From Heloderma charlesbogerti (Eukaryota; Chordata; Lepidosauria; Squamata; Helodermatidae), in NCBI GenBank assembly GCA_026122225.1, contig JANEZZ010002068.1, positions 930,001-994,000 of the forward strand: a DNA stretch of 64,000 bases. Reading direction: 5' to 3'. The notes under the pieces are model-generated. The model saw only the letters and a list, made by a program, of their open reading frames with translations. It ran no database searches and had not been told where the DNA came from. Below, one piece after another: positions 32,010 to 44,500 of the stretch; the stretch's first letter is position 1, and each line of letters opens with the position of its first letter. The translations under genes and the position numbers were made by a program.

Positions 32010-33630
32010 CCCAAGCATGAAGGCAGAAGACAAGTCTGAGTGTCTTTCAGCAGCCGCTGGGAAAATATGGGGTGGGAAAATGACTGAAGAAGAGAAGAGG
32101 AACATCACAGAGCAAAGAGGAGACTGTTCCTTGCTGGATCAGCAAAAACGAAATACTTTATCCAGCTTTTTGGGGGAGGGGTATAGTTAAAATGATCTTT
32201 GAACTGCAGACCCAGCCACAAACCAGCGTAAAGGTAAAGGGGGCACAGACAGATGGACAAAGGTGGATTCCTTATCCCAGCTCCTGTTTTGTTTGAGAAA
32301 ACAAGATCACCTGTTCCAACCAGACCCTTCCCCTGCCCCCAAAAATCTGGGGGCAAGGATGGGACAGAGAAAGAGACCAAAAATTTGTAGACCAAATATA
32401 GCTGTGGTTTCTTTTATTTCCATTTTCCCAATAATTTCTGATTGTCCTGTATTCTTTTTGATGTCATTGGGACTCAGAAGGCATCGTTGTGGGGAGGAGA
32501 GGGTGGGTGAGTTCTTCTCCTTGGGGCCTTGTTCTTCAACGGGGTTGCTTTGAACCTCTTGGATGGAGGACCATTAACTGTGGTGACCAAATTACATTTC
32601 TTGACTTATGAAACCATACATCTGGCAGCTGGGATCGGGGCCTGATAGTCCAGGGAGACCACAACACGTGGCTCGGCGGTTGCTTCAGAAAAGACACACA
32701 GAGGACTAGGATACTGCTCTGCCCAAATCAGCTGATCCACTTTTCCTTTGGATCCCCGCACATAATGATTACCAATGCAACGTGCTGCCGTCTGGATAAT
32801 GGGACATATTTGGGACCCGTTCTTCCGCCAGCCCTATGTTTCTACAGGGGAGGGACTGCAAGAGGCGGCCCTTTGATCATGTCAATGAGGAGAACTCTGG
32901 ACCATGCTTTGGAGAGGTGGGGAGGGGGAGGTATCTAAATGGGACAATGGTTTCTGCAGACCAAGAACCAAGAGAGGGGGAGCTTTGAAACTGTGTCGTC
33001 CTTTTTGTAAGAACTTGGGCGGGGGGGGGGGAGTTACCAGCACAATACAATCAATGCATTTGACACAGCATGCTGCAACGGCCTCACAGGGTAACAGAGC
33101 AATGCCAAAAGGTATGTGGCAACAGACCCCGTGAACTCAAGAGCCAGCATCAAGATGGCAGGCCATGCCGGATCAGACGACCTCTTTTCCCACTGCCCCC
33201 TGTCCTCCAACACATGTCAAACGTGGTCACCAGGGGTCCTACTTTGCACACCCTCTGGTCGAACCCCTGAGATAAGACCGCTAAGATAACCTGCTTGGTC
33301 CAACTTCCCATCAACCCCCCGTAAATAAGTGCCATCAGCACAAAACTCGTTCCCATGAGGCCCCAAACCAGGCCCATTTGGGAGGTCCTGGACCCAAAAA
33401 TCTGAACCCGTTAACAATTTGGGGGTGGACTGCACCCCCTCTTGTTCTTGCTGGGCCCCGTCCTGTCACCCCTGTTCCACCACCACTGTCATCTCCTTGC
33501 CATTAAACAAAAATTGACAGCTGTGACATCTGGCACAGAAAGTACTTGTGGAGATTGGGATGGATGTTGTTACAAAGAGAGGAGAGGGGGAAATCGGTGG
33601 CAAGAGGGAAGGTGTCAGGCTGGGGTGAGT
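32010..33630 (+). other. EFNA2 3' flank, probable 3' UTR start
   Basis: It directly follows the EFNA2 stop, so its first part must be 3' UTR. I find no clear early AATAAA; the first candidate seen is near 34450. No repeat family recognised except simple G and C runs. The UTR end cannot be set from sequence alone. Confidence 0.4.
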
Positions 33631-33632
33631 AG

Positions 33633-33850
33633 CAGGGACTGTTCCTCAGTGGTAGAGCCCCTGTTGTGCAGGCAGACGGTCCCAGGTTCTACCCCTGGTG
33701 TCTCCATTTTGAAGGCTCAAGTAGAAGGTGATGAAAACTTCTCTCTCAGCCCCAAACTCCGGAGTGCTGCTGCCAGTCTGGGTGTGCAGTGCTCAGCTAG
33801 ACCGGCCAATGGTTTGACTCAGTATGCAGCAGCCCCAATCAGCCCCTTTA
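33633..33850 (+). mobile_element. tRNA-derived SINE
   Basis: CAGTGGTAGAGCCCCTGTTG and GGTCCCAGGTTCTACCCC are the tRNA-like head; GGAGTGCTGCTGCCAGTC and TTTGACTCAGTATGCAGCAG are the 3' half. It is followed by the linker CAGAACCATGACGACTGG and another SINE. Confidence 0.8.
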
Positions 33851-33887
33851 TTCAGAACCATGACGACTGGAAACATCCTTTATTTTT

Positions 33888-34082
33888 AAGGGAAGGGCTA
33901 TAGCTCAGCGGTGAAGCACCTACTTTGCACGCAGAAGGTCCTGAGTTCAGTCCCCTGCGTGTCCAGGTAGGGCTAGGAAAGACCCCCATCTGAAAACCTA
34001 CAGAGTCTGTTTGTGGCCAGAACTGAGCTACACGGACTCAGTAAAAAGGCAGATTCCAGTGTTCCAGGGTCCCACGTTCTGT
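33888..34082 (+). mobile_element. tRNA-derived SINE
   Basis: GGGCTATAGCTCAGCGGTGA (A-box region), GAGTTCAGTCCCCTGCGTG (B-box region), CAGGTAGGGCTAGGAAAGAC and CACGGACTCAGTAAAAAGGC. The clearest head in the window. It would look like a tRNA gene over its first 70 bp but lacks a proper acceptor stem partner. Confidence 0.85.
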
Positions 34083-34111
34083 ATGTTTCTATCTAGTCCC
34101 AATGTGTGGGG

Positions 34112-34412
34112 AGATCCATGGGCACACTTGGAATGTTGAGTGAATACCGTGGGTGCTCTCACAAAATGGCTGCCACAGGGGCAGGGCTTGTCCATTCGCA
34201 AAATGGCTGCTGTGGTTGGCGTGGCTGGTCATGGAACACCCATTTCCCAGAAGGCAAACTGGCAGAGCTAGGAGAAAGTCACTTGCCCAAGAACCTAAGT
34301 CCAAGACAGAGGTGGGTCTGAGCTCCAAAATACACCCAAAAATGAGCTTTGGGACCCACATAAAGATGGTGCCGGGGGGGGGGTAACATTTTGCAGCATG
34401 CCAGCCTTCCAT
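34112..34412 (-). mobile_element. Unclassified dispersed repeat, copy 2
   Basis: Opposite-orientation match to 11362-11655: GCTCTCACAAAATGGCTGCC, GTCACTTGCCCAAGAACC, TTTTGCAGCATGCCAGCC. Confidence 0.6.
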
Positions 34413-34419
34413 TTAATAA

Positions 34420-36990
34420 TCATCATCATTTTAAAAACCTTAAGAAACAAAATAAAGATCGGGAAAGGCAGAGAGGTTCTGCGGGTGGACACCCCAGGTC
34501 TGGCTCATTGACAGAGATGTGGGGTTAACCCTTTAGCAGCTCCTGGCCTTGACTACACACATGGATGGATTCGTAACCACCTTCCACCCAGTTCTTGTTT
34601 TTGCCAACAGAGCTGGCAGGGGCCTCCCCCGCAAAGACCCCTGAACCGTTCGCAAAGACGTGCTCTGAGCATTCCACCATCCCTGCCCGTTTCTGGGAAC
34701 AGAAATCCATGGATGGGGAGGAGTAGACTTCTGCAGCCACATTTGATTTGATCCCCCCGCCCCCCAAATCTAATTGATTTCAATCTAATTATGCAGGAAG
34801 AACAAGAGGTATAGGAAACACATCCTGAGAACAGAGCAATTTGCTACTTGTTAAAAAAATCCCAAAACCTTTTTGGTGTTGTATCCAATGGCGTATCTGC
34901 GAAAGCAGGAAGCGTCTCCCGTCTGCACGACGCGGGCGCCCAATTTCCAGTGATCCCCTCCCAATTGAGGATCACACGTTCCGGCAGATCCCTGAACCCT
35001 CTGGCTAATATTACCTTCAGGGATACTGGGGGGGGGGGCTCCAACCCACTGGATGTTCAGAGATGGGCAGGAGTTTGCGGCACGGCAGGGATGTGGCTTT
35101 CCAGACGTTGCCAGGCTCCAAGTCCTATCATGCCTCACCATTGGCCAATGGAACTTGCAGCCTGGCAACGTGTTGGGGGCCATGCTTCTCCCACCCCTGC
35201 CGCAGGTAGAGGGGATTGTGGGAAATCCGACACCCTCCCTCTTATGCACAGGCAAGCGGGTTTCTCACTAGCGTGCTGTTCCCATTTTTGTGCCGTATCC
35301 CTGAAGGCAATACTAGCTAAAAAAAAAAAACCAATTATTACGAATCATCATCATCTAGAATTCTGACATTGTGCTTTCCTTGTAAGTACAACCCATGTGC
35401 TCATTCTATCTCAAAGCAAAGTGTAAAAGGACATTGGCATGTGCTGTTCAGCTTTTACTGAAAACCACCTGTGCTTTGCCACCATGCCCTTCCTTCTGGG
35501 TTACACAGCCGGGCACATGGGGGACAGAGCAGACACACTTCAGTGGGCCAACAGCTGGCCGGATGTAACCCACAGCTTCTCCTTGCTAACTGCAGTCATC
35601 CTGTATGTGTGAACAGCATGAGAATCTCCCTGAAATGTCCTCTGAACGGCAGCTGCCCTCACCATCTCAGGAGGGCTTGCTGGCTTATTTTCGTTGAAGG
35701 GACGTGATGGAGAAGAAGGCGACCCATTGAGTGTTCTCCAAATTCCTGACATCCCCCCAACACCAGCACCATCACAGGGTTTTTCGGGCTGTCATGGAAA
35801 CTTCAATGAGAATCTTCCTCTTGGGACTGCGTAGCCCCCTCTGCCCCCCTCCAACAATCTTTCTATGGATTTCTTTTTTTGACTCTCACGGGGGAACCCT
35901 CAAAAACAGAAATCATCAACAGCACACAATTCTGTTCTGTCTCTGTGAGCCAAGGGACTCGGCTGGAACGATTGTTATATTTCTGTACATATCTTGCCAG
36001 CAGGCATAATCCTGTAATTATTAATTATTATTAATTATTATTTTTTATTGTTAATGCATTTGGCCGAAAAAATGAATGATTTTGATGGATGGGTTTTTAT
36101 TATTTTACGTTTCGTTTTCAATGGGGGGAGAGGTTGTCATGGATTTATTTTAAAACGAGAAATCTGTCTGTCTGTCTATCTGTCTCCCTCTCTCTTTTTT
36201 AGAAACTACCCTGCAATAATCTTTTCTCAATGATCAAAAAATGTTATTCAAATGACCTACCATCCCTCTTCACTTTTTCACCATCTCATCCTTTGTATCT
36301 AGATCAGGTAACGTTTCTTACAAGCAAACCCACAAATATGAACAAACAAATATGAACAAATATTTTATAAAATAGGTTCTTATTTAAATCACCTGGTTTT
36401 CAGCCAGCCTCCAACATTTCCCCCCCCCCCCAAAATGAGGCAAGGTTTGGTGATGTGGCAAGGGAAGCATTCACTGTTTGTTTTTTTTGTCCTGGATATT
36501 AGCCAAAAGGGATACTTAATTTTAGGGGGGGCAGGAGGAAATCACATAACCATTTTTCCCCCTTGGAAGGCAAATTGGGGGGGGCAGTGTTCAGCAGAAT
36601 TCTTGCCTGGAAGGGGGTGTTTGCTCTTAACTTTTTTGCTCTCCACCAGTTGCAACCTTGCAAGTGCAGCAAGGGACCATTTTTCATCAACATCCAGAAT
36701 TCGCTCAGCTAAGGTGGGATTAAGCATTCTTCACTCCTGCCCACTGAATTGCCCTTCCAAACACCCCCTACAGTCAGAAACATCTTCTTCCCCATGGCTG
36801 GATGGACTCTGCATTCAAAGAAACAGAAGCGACAAATATCTTGTGAAGGGAGCCGTTATTTGGCAGGGATGAAAGAACGCTGAATTGTTGCCAGTTTGCA
36901 GGATGCAAATTGAGAGCATTTGCACCAAGGGGGTTCCGTTGGCTTAAAATGATTCCAGTTGTTGTGGGGAGGTGGCAAAGAACTACATGG
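34420..36990 (+). other. Repeat-poor EFNA2 3' flank, possible long 3' UTR or regulatory DNA
   Basis: Mostly free of recognised repeats. It holds AAATAAAGATC near 34450, a C/G-rich block at 34550-34790, an inverted pair CCTTCAGGGATAC / GTATCCCTGAAGG (about 35015 and 35297) that may mark a MITE, ATT repeats at 36012-36046, and TGTACATA (35984-35991), a Pumilio-type motif if transcribed. Function inferred. Confidence 0.3.
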
Positions 36991-37000
36991 GGAATTATGC

Positions 37001-37394
37001 TAGGGATGGGCGAATGAGCCATATTCGAGATCACTGGGTTCTCCAAACATTGTCTGGCCACCCGTCCCATGCCCATGCACCCCAATTGCGCTTGTGATGG
37101 CTGATTGCTCTGCGTACAGGAAATGTGCGCAAATCGAGCTGTGATGGAACAAGAGAAGAAAATTGCCTCAGGTTTATGCAAAGCTCCTAATTTGCGCACA
37201 TTCCCTCCATAGACTGAGGAACTTTACGCACATTAGGAAATTTGTGCAAATTGAACTCAGAGTCATGAATGAGACAAACCTGAGCACATGTTTGACAATT
37301 TGCAAATACTTTTGGCAGACACATGGCTTGGGAGTTTTGATCAGGGTGTGCCTGCGTTTTTTGCAAGCAAAAATGACATTCTCGGACTTCCCTA
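37001..37394. mobile_element. hAT-like element, 394 bp
   Basis: Starts TAGGGATGGGCGAATGAGCC and ends CTCGGACTTCCCTA. Its reverse complement parallels 17669-18096. Flanks do not show a duplication, so the exact ends are uncertain. Confidence 0.65.
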
Positions 37395-38184
37395 CACTCA
37401 ACCCCTCCATGTTCCCCAGTTACAGGGAATCCTGCCAAACTCCTACATGAACACAGGGCTTCCAAGAATCCCCACCCTTTCAAGCAGATCCCTACAGCCT
37501 TAAGGACTAGAAGCTTGCTTTTAAAAAACAAGGACAGGAAGGGTGAGTTTAGGTTGTTCAGGATGCTCAAAAGCCATGACTGGTACCAGATGGCTTGCAT
37601 GGTTCAGTCAGAAGAGTGCGAACAGGATCATCTGATTGAATGGGGTTTGGGGAGCCCCAAGCAAAATGTGATCTGGTGGGCTCCCTTCCTACCATGCCCC
37701 CGCCCGCCCAGGTTTATGGCAACACCCTATGAGTTGACTCAACTTCCAAGGCTTTGTCTGGGGTAGCAGGGGCGTGAGGGAGAGAATAGGAGCTGTTACA
37801 AAAACAGTGGGTGTCATTCCCCCCAGACACACACACACAGCACCCTGGGAGTTGTTCCATCTTCTGGGGCATTGCCGGAAACAATGACACCAGCTGCTGG
37901 AAGAGAGGCTCAGATCAGGTGGGAGCAGTGGAATATTCTACGGAACTGGGGGCTCAACAGCTGCTTGAGGATGCCTGGTGCTACCATCAGATGTGCCTCC
38001 CATAGTCTGTGGTGGCCCATAACAGTGCTGAAGGCTCCTGTTGACCCACCCTACACAGCCATGGAAAGGGATGCTTACAGTATCTCCATGATTCCAAGCC
38101 TCTGTCTGGTCTCTTTGTGGAGACAGATAATTTCTTCCCCTTCTCCACATTAAGTCATTCAGTAATTGCACCAACCGCAAGGCG
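37395..38184. other. Intergenic, unassigned
   Basis: No repeat firmly recognised; a short (CA)n is near 37830. Confidence 0.35.
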
Positions 38185-38845
38185 GCTGAACTATGAGCCA
38201 ACAATGTCATGTGGCTGCAAAAAAGGCAAATGCTATGTTGGGCTGCATTAATAGAAGCATAGCTTCCAAATCCCGGGAAGTACTAGTTCCCCTCCACTCA
38301 GCACTGGTTAGGCCTCATCTGGAGTACTGTGTCCAGTTCTGGGCACCGCACTTTAAGAGGGATGCAGACAAGCTGGAGAGGGTTCAGAGGAAGGCAGCAA
38401 AGATGATCAGGGGACTGGAAACAAAGCCCTGTGAGGAGAGACTGAAAGAACTGGGCATGTTTAGCCTTGAGAAGAGAAGACTGAGGGGAGATGGGATAAT
38501 GCTCTTCAAGGACTTGAAAGGCTGTCACAGGGAGGAAGGCCAGGATCTCTTCTCGATCATCCCAGAGTGCAGGACACGGAATCATGGGCTCAAGCTACAA
38601 GAAGCCAGATTCCGGCTGAACCTCAGGAAAAACCTCCTGACTGTTAGAGCAAGACGACAATGGGACCCATTCCCCAGGGAGGTAATGGGCTCTCCTACAC
38701 TGGAGGCATTCAAAATGAGGCTGGACAGCCATCAGTCAGGGATGCTCTGGCTTGGATTCCTGCACTGAGCAGGGGGTTGGACTTGAGGGTCTTATAGGCC
38801 CCTTCCAACCCTACTCTTCTATGATTCTGTGATTCTATTATTCTT
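38185..38845 (+). mobile_element. CR1 LINE 3' part with residual ORF2 end
   Basis: The frame 38193-38768 keeps 191 codons of the CR1 ORF2 C-terminus ([46 protein letters not shown]-type segment). It is followed by the 3' UTR GACTTGAGGGTCTTATAGGC and the terminal ATTCTATGATTCTGTG repeat. 5' truncated beyond the RT core, so it is dead, but the C-terminal frame is intact, suggesting a young copy. Confidence 0.93.
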
Positions 38846-39094
38846 TAGAAGGGGCTTCCTATCAGATCTCTGCAGTTGCCTTTATCCCCTGCTGCAGAAA
38901 TTAGCGACACTTGAAGTTCAGAGGGTCTCCTCGCCAGCAGAAATGGGTGTGGATGATGTCATTTTCCAGGAATGAGTGCTGAGATGTGTTACTCCGTGGT
39001 GGGACTTGACACTGACATTCCGAAGCACCCATTCCCAATCTGCAGGTAGAATGCCAGTGCGGGGGGAAATCAGGCAGAAGACACAAGCATTCAG

Positions 39095-39205
39095 TCTGAA
39101 CCCACAGTGGATTCAGCATCTTGGTTAGCTCATTTAGAGTCTGACTGGTTCTGACTCAGACCAGGGCAGGTTCACAGCCCCCTGACACCGGAGACACCCG
39201 CCTTC
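39095..39205. mobile_element. Foldback MITE, partial
   Basis: GTGGATTCAGCATCTTGGTTAG and GGTTCTGACTCAGACCAGG, followed by CGGAGACACCCGCC, match the right half of the 1298/23106/56740 family. Confidence 0.5.
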
Positions 39206-39333
39206 AATGGCATGGAAGGTGGGGCCCCACTGAGGAACTGTGCTCAAAATCCTGTTCGACTTGTGGGGAGTGGAACAGGGCTCCTTGTTTTCACGAGGGC
39301 CCGTGTTCAATTCCTCTCAACATCCTTGGCATG

Positions 39334-39334
<1 letters not shown>

Positions 39335-39380
<46 letters not shown>
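39335..39380. repeat. (CAA)n microsatellite
   Basis: About 15 CAA units. Confidence 0.95.
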
Positions 39381-40120
39381 GGGGTTGGACCCCTCAAAAG
39401 GCAAAGAGTTCTTCACCTCAAGCAGTTCTGAGTCTCTGAGTGAAGGATACCTCCATTAAAAAAAAATAAAACCAGGAAGCAACTGGCTTCCATGATCAGA
39501 CATTGGGGGTCCCAGCCACGTTCCCAGCCACCACACCCCTTCTCCAATGTTAGAACCCCAGACAGGGCCTAGGCATCAACCTCACTTTGCCACTGTTAGG
39601 GGTTCCTCAGTGGTGGGCAAAGAAGAAGAGGCTTTGTGGGATTTTCCTGACCATCAAGAAAGCCTATTCCAAGGTCAACCAAGGGTGTCTAGAGATGATG
39701 TGAGCCCAGAAAACAGGCGAACAATGCTCCCGCATGGATCAAACACAGTGCTGGGGACACAAGCGAGATGTCACACAATATGGCCTCCAGTCCACGATTA
39801 TGGATCAAAGCCAGATTCAGGTTAGATCAGTCATTCCAGCAGAGGTGGGCTTCCCATGGTAGGCACTCCTACCTCCTGACAATGCCGTGCGGGATGTTGG
39901 GAGACCCTGCCAAAGGAGGCAAGCTGCAGTCCCCAAAAGGTCTAGCAGAGGGTCCTTCTGCAAGCAGAGCCCTGCATTTCGAGGAAGGCAAATCCTGGAT
40001 CCAGAACTATGTGCAAAATTATATACGCACACATATGGGTACAATTATATCGGGTGACCACCATGCAGGAGAGTTAAGGGACTCAACCGAACTCCACTCA
40101 AACACAACTAAAAAGGGAAG
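39381..40120. other. Intergenic, unassigned
   Basis: Nothing recognised. Confidence 0.3.
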
Positions 40121-40121
40121 C

Positions 40122-40124
<3 letters not shown>

Positions 40125-40162
<38 letters not shown>
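40125..40162. repeat. (TA)n microsatellite
   Basis: About 19 TA units. A CCTT/CCCT run follows at 40203-40233. Confidence 0.95.
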
Positions 40163-40165
<3 letters not shown>

Positions 40166-40624
40166 TAAATATCAATTAAAAAAACTGTTTCAAACCACCT
40201 CTTCCTTCCTTCCTCCCTCCCTCCCTCCCGCCCTCCGGCTGTGAACAAGGGGGGAAGCCATTTCTTAACCATTTGTTCATCTGTTTTAATAATTCAGCTA
40301 TCTCATTCAGCTCCACTGAGCTCAGTCTTGTACATGCATGCACGTTTCACCCTAGACATTGTTCCGTAAAAACCCCACACCACATGGCCACCAGAAAACC
40401 CCACAAAACCTTATTTGGGTTCAAGTATTTTTTGATAATAAAAATTCAAAAAATAACGCACACCATCTCAAGCTGGTTTCTTTGGAGAGTGCTTGGTTGT
40501 AAAGCCAGGCCTGGATTGGTTTGGGGCTCATCTAACCACAGTTGGGTTAACCACTGGGATCAATGTTTATTCGGCCTTTTGTTACTCATGTTTGTACCCA
40601 TTAATACCATTTGGGGATAGAAGG

Positions 40625-41360
40625 GGGGATTATTTACTTATTATTTATTAATTATATTTTTAATCCATCCAATAAGCAACATTCTCTCACCAGATTACAA
40701 ACCCTTAAAAGACTAAAATGCCATACAAGCTGTTAAAAGCATAAAACACAATATAAAACACACTTCTTGAAAAGAATAAAATACAATACAAAGCAACCAA
40801 GAGTCTCTAAAATCAAAGAAAGCTGAAAAGACAACAACATAGGTGCTGGGGAGTTTATTCCAAAAGTGCAACGCCTCCACGGGGAAGGCCCTCTCTCTTG
40901 TAGCCACCCACTTAATTTCCTTTGGCGGCAACACCTGGAGGAGAACATGCAAAGACTGAAGGATCCATGCAGGTACATGCAAGAGGAGATGTTCATTTAG
41001 AGACTCTGATCCCAAGCTGTTTAGGGCTTTGAAGGCCAACACCAACCCTTTGAAATGGTCTCGGAAATGGACTGGAAACCAGTACAACTTCATATCATGA
41101 CCATATCGGCCAGTCCCAGTTAGTAATGTAGCAGCTTTTTTATTAGAACTGACAGAAGTTTCCAAACTGTCTTCAAGGACAGCCCCATGTACAACACATT
41201 GCAGTAGTCCAACTGTGAGGTTACCAGAGCATGGATAATAGTCACTGGGCTATCTCTGTCCAGATAGGGTTGTGGCCAGTATATCAAGCTAAGCTGATAA
41301 GCCACCTGGGCCTCAAGTGACAATGACAGATCCAGGAGCACCTCCAACCCACCCCCCAAA
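40625..41360 (-). mobile_element. L2 LINE 3' part, antisense
   Basis: Minus-strand frames at 40713-41165 and 41120-41359 retain L2 C-terminal segments: FRDHFKGLVLAFKALNSLG, AFPVEALHFWNKLPS, LVTSQLDYCNVLYMGLSLKT. The two frames overlap out of phase, so there is at least one frameshift. The A/T-rich tail is at 40630-40680. Confidence 0.85.
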
Positions 41361-41524
41361 GAGTCACCTGTCTTCTCTTAGTAGATTTCTCCTAGTGGTC
41401 AATATTCTGTTTGCCTAGTTAGCCTCAGTTGCGTTATCCTGAGGCATTGTGGGAGGAAAGTGTGGCTGCTACTTTGGGTGTATGGGCAACCACACATTTC
41501 CACCCAACAGACACACATCACAAT

Positions 41525-41909
41525 CAGGGATGCATGAGAAATACATTTCCATTCGGTTTTGGTCAGGATTTACCCAGGACATATGTTCTGGACAGAACAT
41601 GGACTCATAGACCATCAGCCATTGAAGTCAGTACATTTCCAAGCCTGTGATGTGATTCATGGACAAATAATATGCATGTGAAAAACATGTGCACTTTAAA
41701 AATGCACAGAAATGCACTTGAATCAATTGGAGAAGAATGCACACATTTCAAAGGTGTGCACACTTGATGCAAACAAAATGCACATGGATTTTCATGCACA
41801 AAGAAAAAACAAAGCTCACAATCTGAAATGGACTCGAGGCAGAATGAGCTTTTAGGTGGAATTTGGACAACATTGGTGAGCTCAAGGTTTGATGATTTGG
41901 ACATCCCTA
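41525..41909. mobile_element. hAT-like element, 385 bp
   Basis: Starts CAGGGATGCATGAGAAATAC and ends GATTTGGACATCCCTA. The interior holds TGCACA-type repeats (AAAATGCACAGAAATGCAC). Flanks ATCACAAT and CTCTCATT share five of eight bases, so the duplication is doubtful. Confidence 0.65.
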
Positions 41910-42342
41910 CTCTCATTGTCCTGGAATGATGGAACATCTGGGGCATTCTGGGTAAATAAAATGGAGACCACCGGGAGACAGCTGCTGAAAGATGCCCTTT
42001 GCTGTCACCAAAGGGGTGGCCAAAGAAAGCATGGCTTGTGTCCCAGGCATCTGTGGATCGGAAATATCCTTCCATGCACAGATAGAACTCAGATCATAGA
42101 TGATCCTGCTGGCAGAAAGGAGGGCCAGTTTTCCCTGATTCCTTCCTCCCCTTGCAGCCCCACTCTCAGAAATCCTCCCTCCCCCAGCAGCCCTTTGGAG
42201 CACTGTTTTGCAGGTACAAGAGGTTACAGGGGGATTTGCTAAAAGACTTCTGGCGAGAGTGTCAGATCTCTGCCCAGGGGTTGCTTCAGACTGGCGGAGG
42301 GCTGGATCACCAGTAGGAACAAAAACAGGATCTTGGCCATTG

Positions 42343-42390
42343 TTAAGGAAGGAAGGAAGGAAGGAAAGAAGGAAGGAAGGAAGGAAGGAA
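42343..42390. repeat. (GGAA)n microsatellite
   Basis: About 12 GGAA units with one interruption. Confidence 0.95.
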
Positions 42391-42534
42391 TTGCACTCAC
42401 AATGAGAAAGCACATTTCATTTTCAGAAATGCTTCACCAACAGAATGTGGTGTTTAGCAACAAAAACGAATGGAGTAACAAAAATGGGGCAGGTGAATTC
42501 TTGAACACCCTGAATTTTAGAACAAATAAATGTA

Positions 42535-44162
42535 GTATTTATTCAATCAATCAAAACTTTTATTGTTTCATCCAAAGGTTACAACAAGCAGAGTAATAGC
42601 AAAGATAAAACATACATAAATAAAATCAAGCAAATCATGTTAATTTTTAATTTTCTGCAGCGTCACGAAATTAACTCTGACTCTGTACATTTGGGCTGTA
42701 AGAGCAAAGTTGGTGAAAGCCAATAGGGCTGTCTTACTTTTACAAGTAAACAAATAATGTATTCTATCTGAATCGGACCAGCTGGACTTTTTTTCAAGAA
42801 AACAATGCAAATATTTGGAACGGATTTGGGAATAAATAGGGCAATAGAATAAGTAATGAGGCAGATCTTCCACTTTGCCACTGCGGCAGGACAGGGCCTC
42901 GGGGCATAGGGTATCTTGTTAAAACACCCTTCTAGAACTGCTGTTTTCATTTGCTCCATCTTCAATCATGTAAGAGCGGATCTAAGATGAGAGTTTGTAA
43001 TTAAAGTCAAATAGTGTTCACATTCAAATTTAAACTTGGTCTTTGCAAACCAAGGTGCTATCTCATTACTGGACAGAGATCCATTTGGATAGAGACGCTA
43101 TAAACCTTCTCCTTAAAGACCTCTTTGCTGTGGGCAACATTCAAAGTGGTAAAATATTTAAAGGAAAACCCATAATAATGAATATAAAGAATTAATTTCT
43201 GAAACCAAAATAATGTGTTTGATGGATTGACACTCATTTGTTCTAAAAGACACAATTTAGATAATCTAGTTGAAGGAAAGAAAAAAGTCTTGAGCCAATA
43301 GTTAAAGGCCCTGATGATCATGATAGATTTAACTGGTATTACACCAGTTTCTGATCATAAAAATGAAGCAGGAATACCCCTTGTCAAACCTAGAATTGTT
43401 CTCAACAATTTGTTTTGAAACATTTCCATATATAGGAAGACTTCAAAGCCCATAGCTCTCCTCCATATACAAACTGAGGGATAAGTTTTGATTTCAACAA
43501 AATTAGCATTGGGTGGATTTGGTAACCTCCCCTTGTATGCCAGAACTTCAATAGACCATTTAATTGTTGGTTTGTCTTTAGTTTCAGGGATTTGAAATGG
43601 GCGTCCCAGCCTCCTGAAGCTGAAAAAAGAGCACCCAAATAACGATACGAGGATACTTGCTCAATAGGATGGGTATTTATTCTCCATTTGTGTAATGGGG
43701 ATCTATGTCCGAAGACCATGACTTTGGTTTTCCCACAATTGATAGACAGTAGATTTTGCCGGGAATATTCAGCCAATGCTGATAGTAATCTCTGTAAACC
43801 TATCTGGGTATATGAGATAAGAATCACATCATCAGCATAGAGCAGAAAGGACAATTTCCTTTCTTCTAATTTTACTGGGAAATAAAAGTCACCAGCCAAA
43901 TCGAAAACTATATCCTTTACAAATAGATTAAAGAGAAGAGGAGCCAGGACACACCCCTGTTTAACTCCTCGGGATGTTATGATATTATCTGTCATGTGTC
44001 CAGCAGTAGAAAATCTCACCTGAATGTTTGAGTTTTCATGCAACAGTTATAGTAGAATCAAGAGACGTCCATCTAAATTTAAGTCTGCCAATTTTGCCCA
44101 TAACCTGTTCCTATTAATTGAATCAAAGGCTGCTTTGAAATCAACGAATGCTATGTACAGTT

Positions 44163-44224
<62 letters not shown>

Positions 44225-44500
44225 TTGTTAACCAGGTGGTCTAGTACGAAATAATGGTCTATTGTTGAGTAACCAGCTTGAAAACCAGCTTGTTCTTCTA
44301 TAAGGATGTTATTTGTGGAGGCCCAGTCCTCCAGTTTGTTCAGCGGGTGTCTGGCATATAGTTTGGCAGCAATATGGTCACCCTTTTTGAAGATCGGATT
44401 TACAATAGAAGTATCCCAACCCTTTGGGAATTCCCCAAGTAGGTTTATATGATCGAACAGTTTGGCCAGAAAAGGCAGCCACCACTTGATACTGTATTTA
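42535..44500 (-). pseudogene. Non-LTR retrotransposon RT, antisense, clade unassigned
   Basis: The minus strand encodes the reverse transcriptase half of a LINE unlike the CR1, L2 and BovB copies here. From N- to C-terminus: PIFKKGD and EEQAGFQAGYSTIDH, LYIAFVDFKAAFDSI (motif A aspartate), RGVKQGCVLAPLLFNLFVKD (motif B), LLYADDVILIS (catalytic YADD), then a thumb region and a C-terminal segment with DLPHYLFYCP, which resembles a Cys/His zinc motif. The frame breaks near 44043-44047 and again in the C-terminal part (two overlapping frames at 42640-42965). It is 5' truncated near 44500. R4/Dong or Vingi-type are possible; I cannot decide without a tree. A TA repeat has grown inside the ORF. Confidence 0.85.
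44170..44222. repeat. (AT)n microsatellite inside LINE ORF
   Basis: About 26 AT units, read on the minus strand as alternating Ile-Tyr codons between VNKC and KLKLYIAF. The frame is the same on both sides. Confidence 0.93.

Noticed and set aside
31684..32190. 168-codon + strand ORF overlapping EFNA2 exon 4
   Set aside because: It is in a different frame from the exon; the spliced ephrin frame gives a clear family match and this does not.
33888..33965. Possible tRNA gene on the + strand
   Set aside because: A and B boxes are present, but the sequence is the head of a SINE repeated many times here and the acceptor stem does not close.
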